DNA from: Cymbidium sinense
Lineage: Eukaryota > Streptophyta > Magnoliopsida > Asparagales > Orchidaceae
NCBI GenBank assembly: GCA_021442155.1
Contig: CM038228.1
Location: 85,328,114 to 85,392,113, forward strand
Direction of reading: 5' to 3'
Length of the DNA stretch: 64,000 bases
This document shows, piece by piece, positions 23,307-35,500 of this stretch. The translations under genes and the position numbers were made by a program. The notes below the pieces were generated by a model, which saw only the letters and a program-made list of their open reading frames with translations, did no database searches and was not told the origin of the DNA. The stretch's first letter is position 1. Each line of letters opens with the position of its first letter.

Positions 23307-25989
23307 GTGGTGTTTATTTTGGTTTGGTTGGTTTACTTTATGGGAGGGGGACTCCACGATCCGAGGATATACTTATTGATCGAGTACGATATGAGGAATA
23401 GTGTACTATCTTGAAAGATAGAAGTCACTACCATACAATGAACCTAATCACCTAATAAGGACTCCTAAGGCATGATGAGTCTTTCAATATACGAGAGATT
23501 TTTTTTCTACTTTAGATGGATGAATAAAATAGGGTTTATTTAAACTGGGTTATAAAGTTCCCAATAGGAGCAAGCCCCTATAGTTAATTACATCTTAAAA
23601 AAGTGAATCTATTAAGAATACTCTCAATTAAAGTAGACGATTATTGTCTCTAAAGAATTCAAAGATAGGACTATCAATAAATTGGTTATATTTTAGGAAA
23701 TCAAGTGGGATGGATCAAAAGGGGAAGAGTTATTATCGAAATCAAAGGAGATGAATAGGGAGTGCTCATGATACTAGGAAGCCTAATAAGTACTACAATC
23801 TATCTTATGGTTGGGCTTTATATATTTAAAATTGATGAGATTTATTTATTTAAGTTGAACTTTTAATAGATTGCTAGGGCTTATAATCCATCAATACAAG
23901 ATTGTGAAAATGCTTGAGAGGCGAGGATTTATGCTTGTAGCTGGCAAAAAACATCATCCTCAGATCCTAAATATAGGAGACTTTGGCGAGGCCAAAAGCA
24001 AGACCTAAATCTAAGGTTAAAATGAGTATATGATTTACCTCCATAAGAGAGAGTAACCCACTCGACTACTACACTTATTACCTTCTAGAGTGGTAGCTAG
24101 CTAACTCCTCTTATGCTTTAAATACATATAGACAAGTCATATGCTTATGCAAGATGGCTAGGTTGTATTATTTAAAAAAAAACTAAGTCCTTAAACCCAC
24201 TCTCTAAGAGGCTAGAGTATGAGAGGTATAAATAATGACTTAATCTAATGCAAATTTTTATTAAATTTCATTTAATTTGGGACTCTTTATTTTGACACAG
24301 GTTATAGGATTTTGTATGCCTAAATGCATGAGAAGTTGATTATGGGTCAAATCAAAAGGGAAAGATGTGTTCTTCCATTATAGGCTCTCAAAGGTTAAGC
24401 CCTTACTATCTAGCAAAGATGGAAGCCTCCCTTAACAAGAGTGAAATAAGATGATTATGCATGATATTAAACATACAACATCCAGCTAAGGGGTTGTTAA
24501 ATATTTTATTATTTTGATTTAATGTCTAGGATTTTATATAAATTTATGAGTTATTTTAAAGTTTAGTTATGAGTTGTTAGTTTGGATAGAAAATTTAATT
24601 TTTATCCGAGGAGCGTAATCGCATCCAGGTCATACAACAATCACCAATCATAAATAAACTATGAAAAGGCATACTTTTTTTTAATGCACAAGCTAAACAA
24701 AATATCAAATAATTTTATAAAGCTATTGCAAAAGAATGAAAGGCCGATGCGGTCAGGTACCACTGTACAACTCGAAAAGAAATATGGGTAGCCGAGCTCT
24801 ACCCTTATACAACCCGGATTACAAGAGAATAATTATAATTACAAATGATGAATGTTATGGAGGGTCTTCATTCTTCATTTCTTCCTCTATCATTTCTTTA
24901 TCTAATTTGCTCCATTTTTTTCTTCCTTTTAGCTTGATTTGGATGTGCTTGCTCTAAAGGCATCACATGGTACATGAGACTTGGTCTTATAACCAATGCT
25001 CATCCTAATCCCTATAATACTTATCCATTCCTAATATAAAATTACATTAAAAGAAGGAAAGTAAATCTAGCTACACTTGTAAAATAAATATTAGTTAAAC
25101 ACACCATACAACCCAAGCAATTATATGAATAATTTGGACTTAGCACCCCACACATGGGTAACCAAGCCCACCTGCCCTAACTTGGATTATGCTTAGGGGC
25201 TAAGTCAATCTGCACAGCAAAAAGTATTAATATTTTTATTACAGCAGCTCCTTGAGCACAACCCCCTATAGAAAGCATGATTAAGCTAATATCAGCTTAA
25301 CATCTAGACTATACACATACACCCTAACATCCAGTCTGCAGTAATACATCATAAAATAAGCATACATCAAACCATACACTGCCCTAACATAAAAGTTAGA
25401 AGTAGTGACTTAATCTAATGTGTGTGCATTAAGGTTTGTGCGGTATGTCCTAACTAGGCTTTAGAGTTGTAATTTGCTTAGTGTGAGGGATTTAATTTAT
25501 AAAGGGTTGATTTCTCTTTAAGTGATTTAATTGATTTAAAGATTTTACTTAGTATTTTCTTTTGTTTCATATGACCTACACTTAACAACTAAGTGTTATA
25601 AAGAGAAGAAAGAGAGGAAAACTCTCTTTCATCCCTACCTTAAGTCACTCCTAAAACAAGTTAATTAATCAATTTTTTTAATGAATGACTTATTATATAT
25701 TTTAATCAATCCTATGTTTAGGTTCACTCTAAATGACCTTATTCAATAAGAAAGGCATCTTAAGATTAATTAGAATGAATTACTATCACATAACACATGT
25801 TTATTCATTTCTTTCCATCATATATATCATGCATATGATTAAATCATAAGCATACCTATACATACAATGTATGTCTCAGCACACTTAAATGATGAATGCA
25901 AAGAAGTGTGTTTGGAATTTAAATATTTCATTTGATTGAATTATGAATGCATGTATTTTAAATAGAAAAAGAGATTTTTCACATTACAA

Positions 25990-26440
25990 CACATTCACAT
26001 GTATAAAAGTTTTAAGCGAGTAGTAGCCATTGTTCTACACCAGGGCCGTAAGGTACAATACCTACTTAGGGCTACTTAAAGTCTCACAACCCAGGATATC
26101 TAGACTAATATACCACTTTTCTTATATACATTTGAATGTATAAGCAACTATAAGAATAAAAAAACTCATGCAAAAGTTGTATTTGATTTATGGTTCTTAT
26201 TCATTGGTCATATCATACATACATATATATAAGAATTTTAAGTGAGTACGACGTCATTGTTCTACACCAAGGGCGTAAGGTACAAGACCTACTTAGGGCT
26301 ACTTAAAGCCTCGCAGCCCCGGGATGTCCAGACTAATATATCACTTTTCTTATATACATGTGAATATACAAAAAGAATCACAAGAACGAGTAGTCATGCA
26401 AGAAGTCATATTTGATTTGATTGTATGATTTACATATGTG
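25990..26440 (+). repeat. Tandem duplication of ~226 bp inside the left arm
   Basis: The block with GAGTA..GTCATTGTTCTACACC, GTAAGGTACAA and ACCTACTTAGGGCTACTTAA is present twice, near 26017 and 26243. The right arm and the related arms at 44150 and 62500 have it once, so the duplication is private to this arm. Confidence 0.75.
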
Positions 26441-29099
26441 ATATGAAATTCTTTCTAAGTCTTAGCATGGAGGTGTATGGGAGTAGATTTAAACAAATAT
26501 TGTGTTTTTTAAATGAACTATATATTTATAAATCCCATGCAAATCCATATAGGTAAGGAAAGAGACCTTCATATTGCATATCTTATATTATCAACACATG
26601 CAAACTTATAGATATTTATACATCACTCCATATATTATAATTGATTTATAAGCTTTTGAAGATAACTTTTAATTTAATAGTAATAATAGCCACACCTATT
26701 TTTAATTAAAATCAACACATACAATTTGACATAAAAGAAACCATTTCATTTAGTTAATTTTAAAAGAAATGAATGCATGATTACATATGGCAAGCAACAT
26801 TTAACATGATTGGAAAGAAATAAAGAATATAAGCACATGATCTCATTCATTCTAATTAATTCCTAAGGATAATCATATTAAATAAGGCTATTTAAAATAA
26901 ACCAAAGTTCTTTAATGAAATTTTTAATTTTGAGTTTGATTTGATTTTGGAAATGAAAGAGGTTTGCTAATCCTAATCCCATTCCCCATGTGTGAATTAA
27001 TTTGATTTAATGAAGAGCAATTAGGTTGATTTTATATCTTAATTAGGTTAGGGTATGAATTAAGTCAATTAATTAACCTTTACCTATGTCACTTTAAGTT
27101 CATTAATTAAACAATTATGAGCTAATATAATATACAACCACATAGAAAAATAAATAGCAATGCTCCTATGAAATGAAAGGGGTCTAATGCAATAGCCTAT
27201 AATTATTAATTAATTAAGTTTAAGGAGCTCACTTAATTACTCTTAAATTTTCTCACACATGTGAGCTAACCATAATTTTATTAGCTCTCTCTTTGGGTTA
27301 TTGAACACCCAAGAGTTAATTAGAGAAGTAGATTCAATCAAATTAATTAAGTTCATTAATTAAATAAATAAATCTTAATTAACCTTAACTAATCAAAATG
27401 AGATGGACTTAGAGAAAGAGACAATTGAAGGAGCCTAAATCTCAATCCCTAAATCCTTTCAATTAGTTAATTAGGGTTTATGTATGATTTGGAGTTTTGA
27501 TTAATCTTATTAATTAATTAAGGGGTTTTAATTAACTAATTATTTAAGAGGGAATGGAGAAGACTTAAAGAAAAGATTAGAAGAGGGAGTCCCAATCCAT
27601 TTTCCTAGACTTCATTACCATTAACAGAGGTTAATAAGTTTAATTGATTGATTAAGTTACTGTTTATTTGCTTAATTATCATTAATTAAGAGAAGAGAGT
27701 AATTAAGACTTAATCCATTAATTTCTCCAATTAATTATCCAATAAATCCTAAGAAAAATAAGGGAGGCTGAGGTCAGCCCCTAAACATCCCTAAAAAATT
27801 TAAAATTAATTGGATAATTAATTAGAGAGTAATTAAGCTAATTAAAATTTTAATTAAACCTTAATTAAGTAAAAATTACTATTTAAATTTAATTAATAAC
27901 AATTTTAATGAATTCCCCTCTAAAATATCTTTAAAATGAGCTCTCATTTGTGTTTTTTGGATTTTTTTATAATTAGTTATAAATTTTGAAAATTTCAAGC
28001 TTAAAATAGATTAATTAGGCCTAATTAAAACCTTAATCCTATCGAATCACGTGGCGGCTGACGCAACACGCTTTCCATGTGGCATGACGGGAGTGGTTAT
28101 TTAAGTTGTCAAATCCGAAGGCTATCTCAGATGGCGGCGAAGACGCTAACTCCATGGGCCATCCGATCTAAGATCGAACAACCATAATTAAATGTACAAT
28201 TTTGAAGAGAAAAAGAGAGGTTCTATGTGTGATCAGACTAGAATCGTTCATTCCGATCATGCGGAATAGATAGTCTGTGATCTATCTCCTCCTGAGCTGG
28301 GAGCGACGAATATCGTCCATCAATTGTCGCTCGATCCGAGCTCACCCGAGCTCGATTAGAGATGAAATTTATCCCACACCTTCGGGGAAGAAAAACAAGC
28401 ACATTTAACGGTGGAAATCACATGAGACACAAATTTTTTTCATAAAGGACCAACCTATTTTGAGCTAATGATTAGTTTTAATGGCATACCTCCTGAGCAG
28501 GACAATCCAACAAAGAAAGCTTCATTTTGTAAAAATGAAGCCCTGTTGAGCCACACGAGCTTTGATTTGATATAGTTTGCTTGGAAGACCAATCCACGAC
28601 ACATAAGCAATCGGTCTTGATCAAACTCCACCCTCCAGTTATTGGGAAGCTTGGGAAATGATTCATTTTGGCTAATCTAGGTCCAAGGATGGTGTGTGCA
28701 AAATTAATCACACTTTGGTTGCGAAATGAAGAAATGGGAATCACTGGTTTGTTCCCCTATTTTAGTTTCATGTAAAATTGAGAGTGGGGATTTTGGGGAG
28801 CTCGGGAAATGTAAGGGGAGGTTCATTGGCTGCTAGGGTTGAATCGAGTGTGAGTCTCTTAGTTTGAGTGAAAATGAGGGAGGTATACTCCCTTGGTTTG
28901 GACCGCAGATGGTTTCATTGGTGGATCAATGGTGAGATGGAGCTCAATTTGGGTAGGGAATCACTCCATTTGGCCCCACATGAGTGGAGGAAGGTTGGGA
29001 GGTGGCTGTCATGGGAGTAGTTGGTGGTTTGAAATGCTTCAATGGGAATAGGGAGGTGATTTCACCTCTCCATGAGTCATGGCCGACCAAACCACCTTT

Positions 29100-29960
29100 G
29101 GGTTAGGTCAACTATGTTCCTTGGTTCCTAAGTGGACCTATAAATGGGTGTCGGTCAATGGGTCAAGTTGACCAATTTGACCAATTTGACCAAATTGGGT
29201 TGGGTTAGGTATTGAGTAAAGTTCAATTGGCTAATTGAAGATGGCTGTAGGCTTTGATTTGGTTTAATTTGAATTTAATTTAGATTTTGGCCAATTTGAC
29301 CCTTTAGGTTAATTTGGTTGGATGTTGACCAATTGGTCAAATTGCTCACTATGGTTTTGCTAAGTTCAATAATCAATTTGGGATAAACTTGCACCATTGG
29401 TTGCAATCAATTTGGATTAGATCATGATTTGACTTATTTTGGCTTTTTAGGCTAATTTGAGCCAACTTGGGTCAAATGGCCAATCAGGCTTGACTTGACT
29501 CAAGTGAAGGTTTCGTCATGTTCAATTATTGATTATGAGTGGGTTAGAATTAATGGTTTTAATTAATTTGGCATAAGGTGGATTTTGGCTAGTTTGGGTT
29601 TCATTTGGGTTAAATGTTGACTTGGTCAAGGCTAGGTTTGACCCAATTTAAGGCAATTGATCACCTTAGGGTGGTTGTTGGTTATGTTGTGAGGTTTAGA
29701 TGGGCTTAGTTCAATCTAATTTGGGTTGGACTAGAACTTGGCTAAAAAAGGTCATTTAGGTCACTTTGGGTCAAGCGAACCTAAATGGGTTAATTGGCTT
29801 GATCATGGCTTGATTCAAGTTTAGTTGAACTCACACATGAGCCTAAGATTGAAATATAAATCCAATTGCAATTGGTTTGGAACCAAATGGGTTTTGGTTC
29901 ATATGATAATTTCAAGTCAAGAGAGGTCAACATGGACTTGACTTGGGTTGACTAGGTTTC
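29100..29960. repeat. GGTCAA/TTGACC-rich segment, left arm
   Basis: Dense repetition of GGTCAA, TTGACC and CAATTTGACC words in a low-complexity setting. The inverted counterpart is at 31860-32560, and related copies are at 40600-41300 and 57100-57720. Confidence 0.7.
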
Positions 29961-30489
29961 ATTTGATAATGGTGATTTATGTTTATATTTGGGTCAATGA
30001 TTGTAGGAATGATTGAATCATGATTGAATTCATGAGTTTTGAATTGATTTGGGTATCATTTAGCCAAGTTCAAGAATTTGGCTAAAAGTGCTAAAACTAG
30101 GAATTTGATTTGATTTGGGTTTCAATCATTTGAAGATTGGAATTGATTTACGATTTAGAATTTGATTAGAGATTGAATTCGATAATTGAGAAAATCAATT
30201 GGATTGAGGTTGATTTGAATTTAAGGCTAAGTCCATAAGATAAAATCAAAGCTTAGAAAGGGATTTGGAGGAATTTAATGAGCCAATCATTTGATAGTTG
30301 AATTATGAGTTTCAATCATTGATGCAATTTAAATTTGAGGTTTGGTTTGGAAGAAGGAAGCAAGGATTGGGTTTAGGCAGGCAAGTCATCCCTAAGGCAC
30401 AACCTATTCCTATGGCTAACTCTTCTAAGTATTTAAGAAATCACCCAATCACTATAAGTGTCTTAAGATTTCATAAAGAGTCCTAGATC

Positions 30490-30577
30490 TATGATGAGGA
30501 AGTTGAGAGCTCACTCCAAAAGTGAGGTCAAAACATCATATTGATCTCATTTTTAGGATGAGCTCTCAACCCCTCCA
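30490..30577. repeat. Palindrome centre with ~11 bp loop
   Basis: GAGGAAGTTGAGAGCTCACT at about 30497 and the inverted GATGAGCTCTCAACCCCTCC at about 30557 are complementary, with AAACATCATAT between the arms at 30529-30539. Transcription through this point would yield a long hairpin. Confidence 0.8.
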
Positions 30578-30889
30578 TCTTAGACATAAGACTCCTCTTA
30601 GACTTTAAGAGATCTTTAGTCTTAAGACACATCTAGTGATTAGGTGGACACTCAACCTAGCCTGAGAAGAGATAACCATATGAATAGATCATGCCTTAAG
30701 GGTGTTAAGAAAATTTGCCTAACCTATGGCTTGAACCAAATTCCTCACTTCCTTCCTTCAAGTTAAACTTAAATCAATTCCAACTTAATTGATTTTGTCC
30801 AAACTCAAATCAATTCTAAATGATTGAAATCCAAGATCAATTCCAAATGATTGAAGCTTATGATTGAAATTCCAAAATATTTCAAGTCC

Positions 30890-31400
30890 TTTGATTCTCT
30901 CATGACTTAGCCTAAATCAAATCTAAATCAATTAAAATTCAAGAAATTTTCTTACAACCCATTTATATTCTCATTTATATTCACATATATAAATGAAATA
31001 TGAATTCAAATCAATCAAATCAAATTCAAAATTCAAATTTAAATCAAAATTATTTCCTATGTCCTTTGATTCTCTCTTATGGACTTAGCCTAATTCAAGT
31101 TCAAATCAATTCAAATTCATGAAATTTTCTCATAACCCATTTATATTCTCATTTATATTCACATATATAAATGAAATATAAATTCAAATCAATCAAACTA
31201 AATTCCAAATTAAAATCATATTTCCTAAGCCCTTTGATTCTATCTTATGGACTTTGCTCAAATCAAGTTCAAACCACTTCAAATTCATGAAATTTTCTCA
31301 TAACCCATTTATATTTTCATTTATATTCACATAAATAAATGAAATATACATTCAAAAAATGAAAACCAACTCCAAAAATCAAACTCAAATTCAATCAAAA
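30890..31400. repeat. Three tandem units of ~180 bp in the right arm
   Basis: Each unit has CTTTGATTCT..TTATGGACTTAGCC followed by AAATTTTCTCATAACCC and the self-complementary CATATATAAATGAAATATA. Three matching units occur at 39662-40130 in the related arm, but one near 56640-56760 and none in the left arm. Confidence 0.7.
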
Positions 31401-31859
31401 TCAAATCTAAGTCTTTCAAGTCAAATTCTTGAACCTAGCCAAATCAAATTCAAATAAAGCCAAACTCTTGATTTTTCTTCATGATTCAATCAATCCTACA
31501 ATCATGAATCCAAATATAAACATAAACTTCAATCATCAAACCAAAACTCAATTCAAAAATCAAACCCAAGTCAAGCTCATGCTCACCCTTTTGAACTTGA
31601 AATTGTCAAATGAATCAAAACTCATTTTACTTCAAACCACTTGCAAATGGATTTATATTTCAATCATAAGTCCATATGTGAGTTCAATCAAACTCAAATC
31701 AAGCTTAGGCCAAACTATTTGACTTACTTAGGCTCACTTGACCCAAAGTGATCTAAAATATCCTTTATGAGCTAAATTCTAATCCTAACCATTTTAGATT
31801 GAACTAAGCCAAACTAAGCCTCATATTGTGAACAACAATCATCATGAGATGATCAATCA

Positions 31860-32560
31860 ATTGGGTTAAACTAAGTCAAACCTAAGGGTTGACCAAGTCA
31901 ACACTTAGCCAAAATGAAATCTAAACTGGCCAAAATCTACTATAGGCCAAATTGATTGAAACCAATGGTCAAAACTTATTCATGATCAATGTTTGAACTT
32001 GACCAAGTCAACATTTGAGTCTAACCTAGCCCAATTGGCCACTTGACCCAAGTTGACCCAACTTGACCTAAAAAGTCAAAATATGTCAAAACTTGATCTA
32101 AGCCAAATTGATTGGAACCAATAGGTCAAGTTCATTTCAAAATGATTGTTGAATTTGACCAAAGCCTCAATTGGCCAATTAGACCTAATCTAGCCTAATT
32201 GACTATGAACCCAACTTGACTTGAAAGGTCAAATAGAGCCAAACTCAAATATAAACCAAATTGATTGGAAAAAAAGTTACCAATTCATTTCAAATGACCA
32301 ACCAAACATAAACCAACCCATGACCTAACCCAAATAGGTCAAATGGGTCAATTTAGTCAACTTGACCCATTTGACCTAAATGAAATCAAATGAACCAAAT
32401 TCAAATCTAAACCAAATCAAACCAAACCAATGTCACCAAAATATTTTAAATGGTCATATGAACTTGACCCAACCCTTGGTTTGACCCAATTTGACCAATT
32501 GGTCAACTTGACCCAAGTTGACCCATTTTGACCTAAATGGGTCAACATGAGCCAAATCAC
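31860..32560. repeat. TTGACC-rich segment, right arm
   Basis: About fifteen TTGACC words by eye in 700 bases, often in pairs such as TTGACCCAAGTTGACCCA. They contain the W-box core TTGAC, but the low-complexity context makes a regulatory role unproven. Confidence 0.65.
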
Positions 32561-35500
32561 ACCAACCAACTCCAAATTCAATGAAACTTGGCCTAACCCA
32601 TTTTTCAATCATACCAAACATATTCAAATTGAAACCCAAGCCAAATGACCATTTTATCCCTAGATCATAGGGTAAATTTTGGCCAAATTCACTTGGAATT
32701 TGGTCAAATCCTTTTTATGATCACTTGGCACCCTCTTAGTGGACCAAGTGGACATTAGTGAATGTGGTGAACCTAACCCAATGGATTTGGGTCAGCCCCA
32801 CCCAACCTAAGGTTAAACCGATTTCCGCACTTGAAATTAAGCACATGGAATCCATCATCCACTTGAATTAAGCACATGAGAGCTCCACTACTCAACTCCT
32901 CTAGCCAAACTGAATGCAAGGACACTTCTAACAACCTAACAAATCCATGGAATGAGGTCAATTGGATCAAAATGATAAGATCCTTCTCGACCGTCCGATT
33001 ACTCTAGAGGGAGATATACTCCCCCTAATTCCAATTCATTTCATGATTCTCCAATTCAATTAAGCTTAGGGAAGTTAGAGCATGCCATTGCAAGCCTCCC
33101 CAAGCTTTCTAGAGTGAGTTTGAATTTCCATTTTCTTGGTTTTCATAGACTGAAAATAGGGGAGCTCTACAGGAAATCCATCTCAGCCAATACTCAAAAT
33201 CAACCTAATTCCTCCTTCAAGCACCCTCAAAGGATCAATTCAAACTCTCCTCAAGCTTCATACAAGTTCTCCAAGCAAGGGAGGACTACTCTTGACCAAG
33301 ATCGAGCTCAAGTGAAGGTGAAGTTGGTCCATATGAAGATCCATCCAATCTCAAGGCTTAAACCTTCAACGCTTCATCTCCACTAGACCCATCTACTTCA
33401 AAGGAATCGAGCGCCGGTGATAGCCTCCATCGAGGTATGCCATTAAACCAAGCTCAGATTAGCCATGGTGTGGAGCTTTGTGAAGTGAATTTCCATCTCA
33501 TGAGAAACTAGCCGTTGGATGTGATCTCCTTTGCATGGTGATGGTGTGGGTTGAATTTTGTTTCAATTCGAGCTCAATCGAGCTCGATCTTCCCTTAAAA
33601 GATGGATGGTGGTCATCTCCTGCAGGAAGATCGAGGAATCATGGGCCATCCATCCACGTATTTTAAATAGATGGCCATGATTAAAACATGTAGGATCCAT
33701 GAATTATCCCTTTAATACCATGAGTTTAATCTCAATCGTCTGATCCTTAATCGGACGGACAGGGAGAAAGTGAGTAGTGCTGCCGCTGACGCGGCGCTAC
33801 GATGTGACTACTTAAATAACCACTCTCATCACGCCATGTGAAAAGTGTGCGCCACGTTAGCCTCCACGTGGCGCCGACTTGATTAGCTATATAATTTGGG
33901 GATTAAATTACCTAATTAATCAAAGAAGCTTCAAATATTCATATCTAACTGTAGAAAAATCAGAAAAATATGAAATGAATTGCATATGAAAGATAATTAA
34001 ATGTAGAATATTATAAAATTGATTTTGATGGATTTTGAATAGTATTATTTTTTGAATTTGGATTTTATTGAAATATAATTAGGCTAATTACTCTCTGATT
34101 ATTCCATTAATTAATCTCAAACTTCTTCTGTGTATTTAGTGGGATGACTTCTACCTCCCCTAATTTTCTTGGGATTTATTAATATTTTAATTAGGGTAAT
34201 TGCTAGATTCATTCTTAATTACTCTCCTAATATAATTAAGCCTAATTAAGTGTGTAATCAATGGTTTAACCCCTTGATTGAGTTAATTAAGGTTTATTTA
34301 AATGAATAAGAGGTTTAGGGAATAATTTTGGGATATTTTCTTAAGCCATTCCTTAAACTCCCTCTTTCTCCTTAATCTAAACTTAATTAAGGATTAATAC
34401 ACTAATTACCTACCTAATTAATTTGATAAAATTCGAAAACCTTCTAGAACTTAACTAATTCACTTTGGGTAAATACTTAGGTGTTCCATAACCTAAGTAC
34501 ATTAAAGAAATCAAAATCCAACTCACATGTGTGAGAAGGATTATGAAATTACTTAACTTAAAACCCTTAGCTTAATTAATCATTAATCATGAGCCAAATG
34601 TATTAAGCCCTTTTCTTCTTAGGTGCATTGCTGATTTAAATTCTTTATGTGATTTTATGTCATATCATTGGCTCTTAATTATTTGATTAAATATGCTAAG
34701 GTGGTATAGATAAAGGGTAATTAACATACTTAATTAATACCTTAACCTAATCAAAATATAAAAATCATCTAATCATCTAAAGATTAAACTAAAATGCCAT
34801 ACACATGGGGGAAATGGGTTTATGACCAACAAACATTCTTTCACATTTCCTAAATTAAACATAAGATAAATTCAAAATAAAAAGCACATTAAACAAACTT
34901 TGATTCACTTTAAACTTTCTTATTTTATAGGATTGTCTTTAAGAATTAATTAGGGTGAATGAATTTATATTGCTTTCATCACTATATTTCTTTCCTAGCA
35001 TGCTAAATATGTATGTCATATGAAATTCATGCATTCATATCTTTTGAAAATAAAAAATGAAATGAAATATTTTCTTTATGTCAAATTACATCTTTTGGCT
35101 AAAGTAGAAATATGAATGGCTATTATCACTATTAAATTTAAAAATTATTTTTCAAAACTTATAAATAAAATATAAAAACTGAAAGGCATGTTACTTATAC
35201 TTTATTTATAAGCCTGCATGTGAATATAAAAATATGTCTTATGTTTGCTTTTTCCTCTTAATATGGATTTGGATAAGATTTGTAAAGTGCATAGTTCTTT
35301 TAAAAGAATATAACACTTGCTTAAAATCTACTCTTATACTCTACCTTGTTATAACTTAAGAAGGATCTTTACATCTACACATATAAATTGCATAAACAAA
35401 CCAAAGATTAAATAAACATAAACTATGCATCTTTATTTCTCCATTTATCTTTTTTGTATACGCATATGTATTTAAGGAAAGAGGTATATTAATCTGGATA

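Larger units (their letters stand above)
23307..30528 (+). repeat. Left arm of the giant palindrome
   Basis: 7.2 kb. Landmarks from outside in: GAGTACG..CTTGAAAGATAG near 23400, GGTTGGGCTTTA near 23810, AGAGGCGAGGATTTATGC near 23920, the doubled conserved block near 26040 and 26265, a (TTAATTA)-rich zone at 27000-27900, a GC-richer gene-like island at 28030-28400, TTGACC/GGTCAA-rich sequence at 29100-29960, and the inner end GTTGAGAGCTCACTCC near 30505. Each occurs in inverted order in the right arm. Confidence 0.85.

Noticed and set aside
32417..32639. Overlapping minus-strand frames rich in WVKLTNW/LGQVDQLV
   Set aside because: They are translations of the TTGACC repeat in two frames.
33114..33386. 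Open frame in the right palindrome arm
   Set aside because: Corresponding positions in the other arms (41798 and 58447) have different frames and proteins; not conserved as coding.
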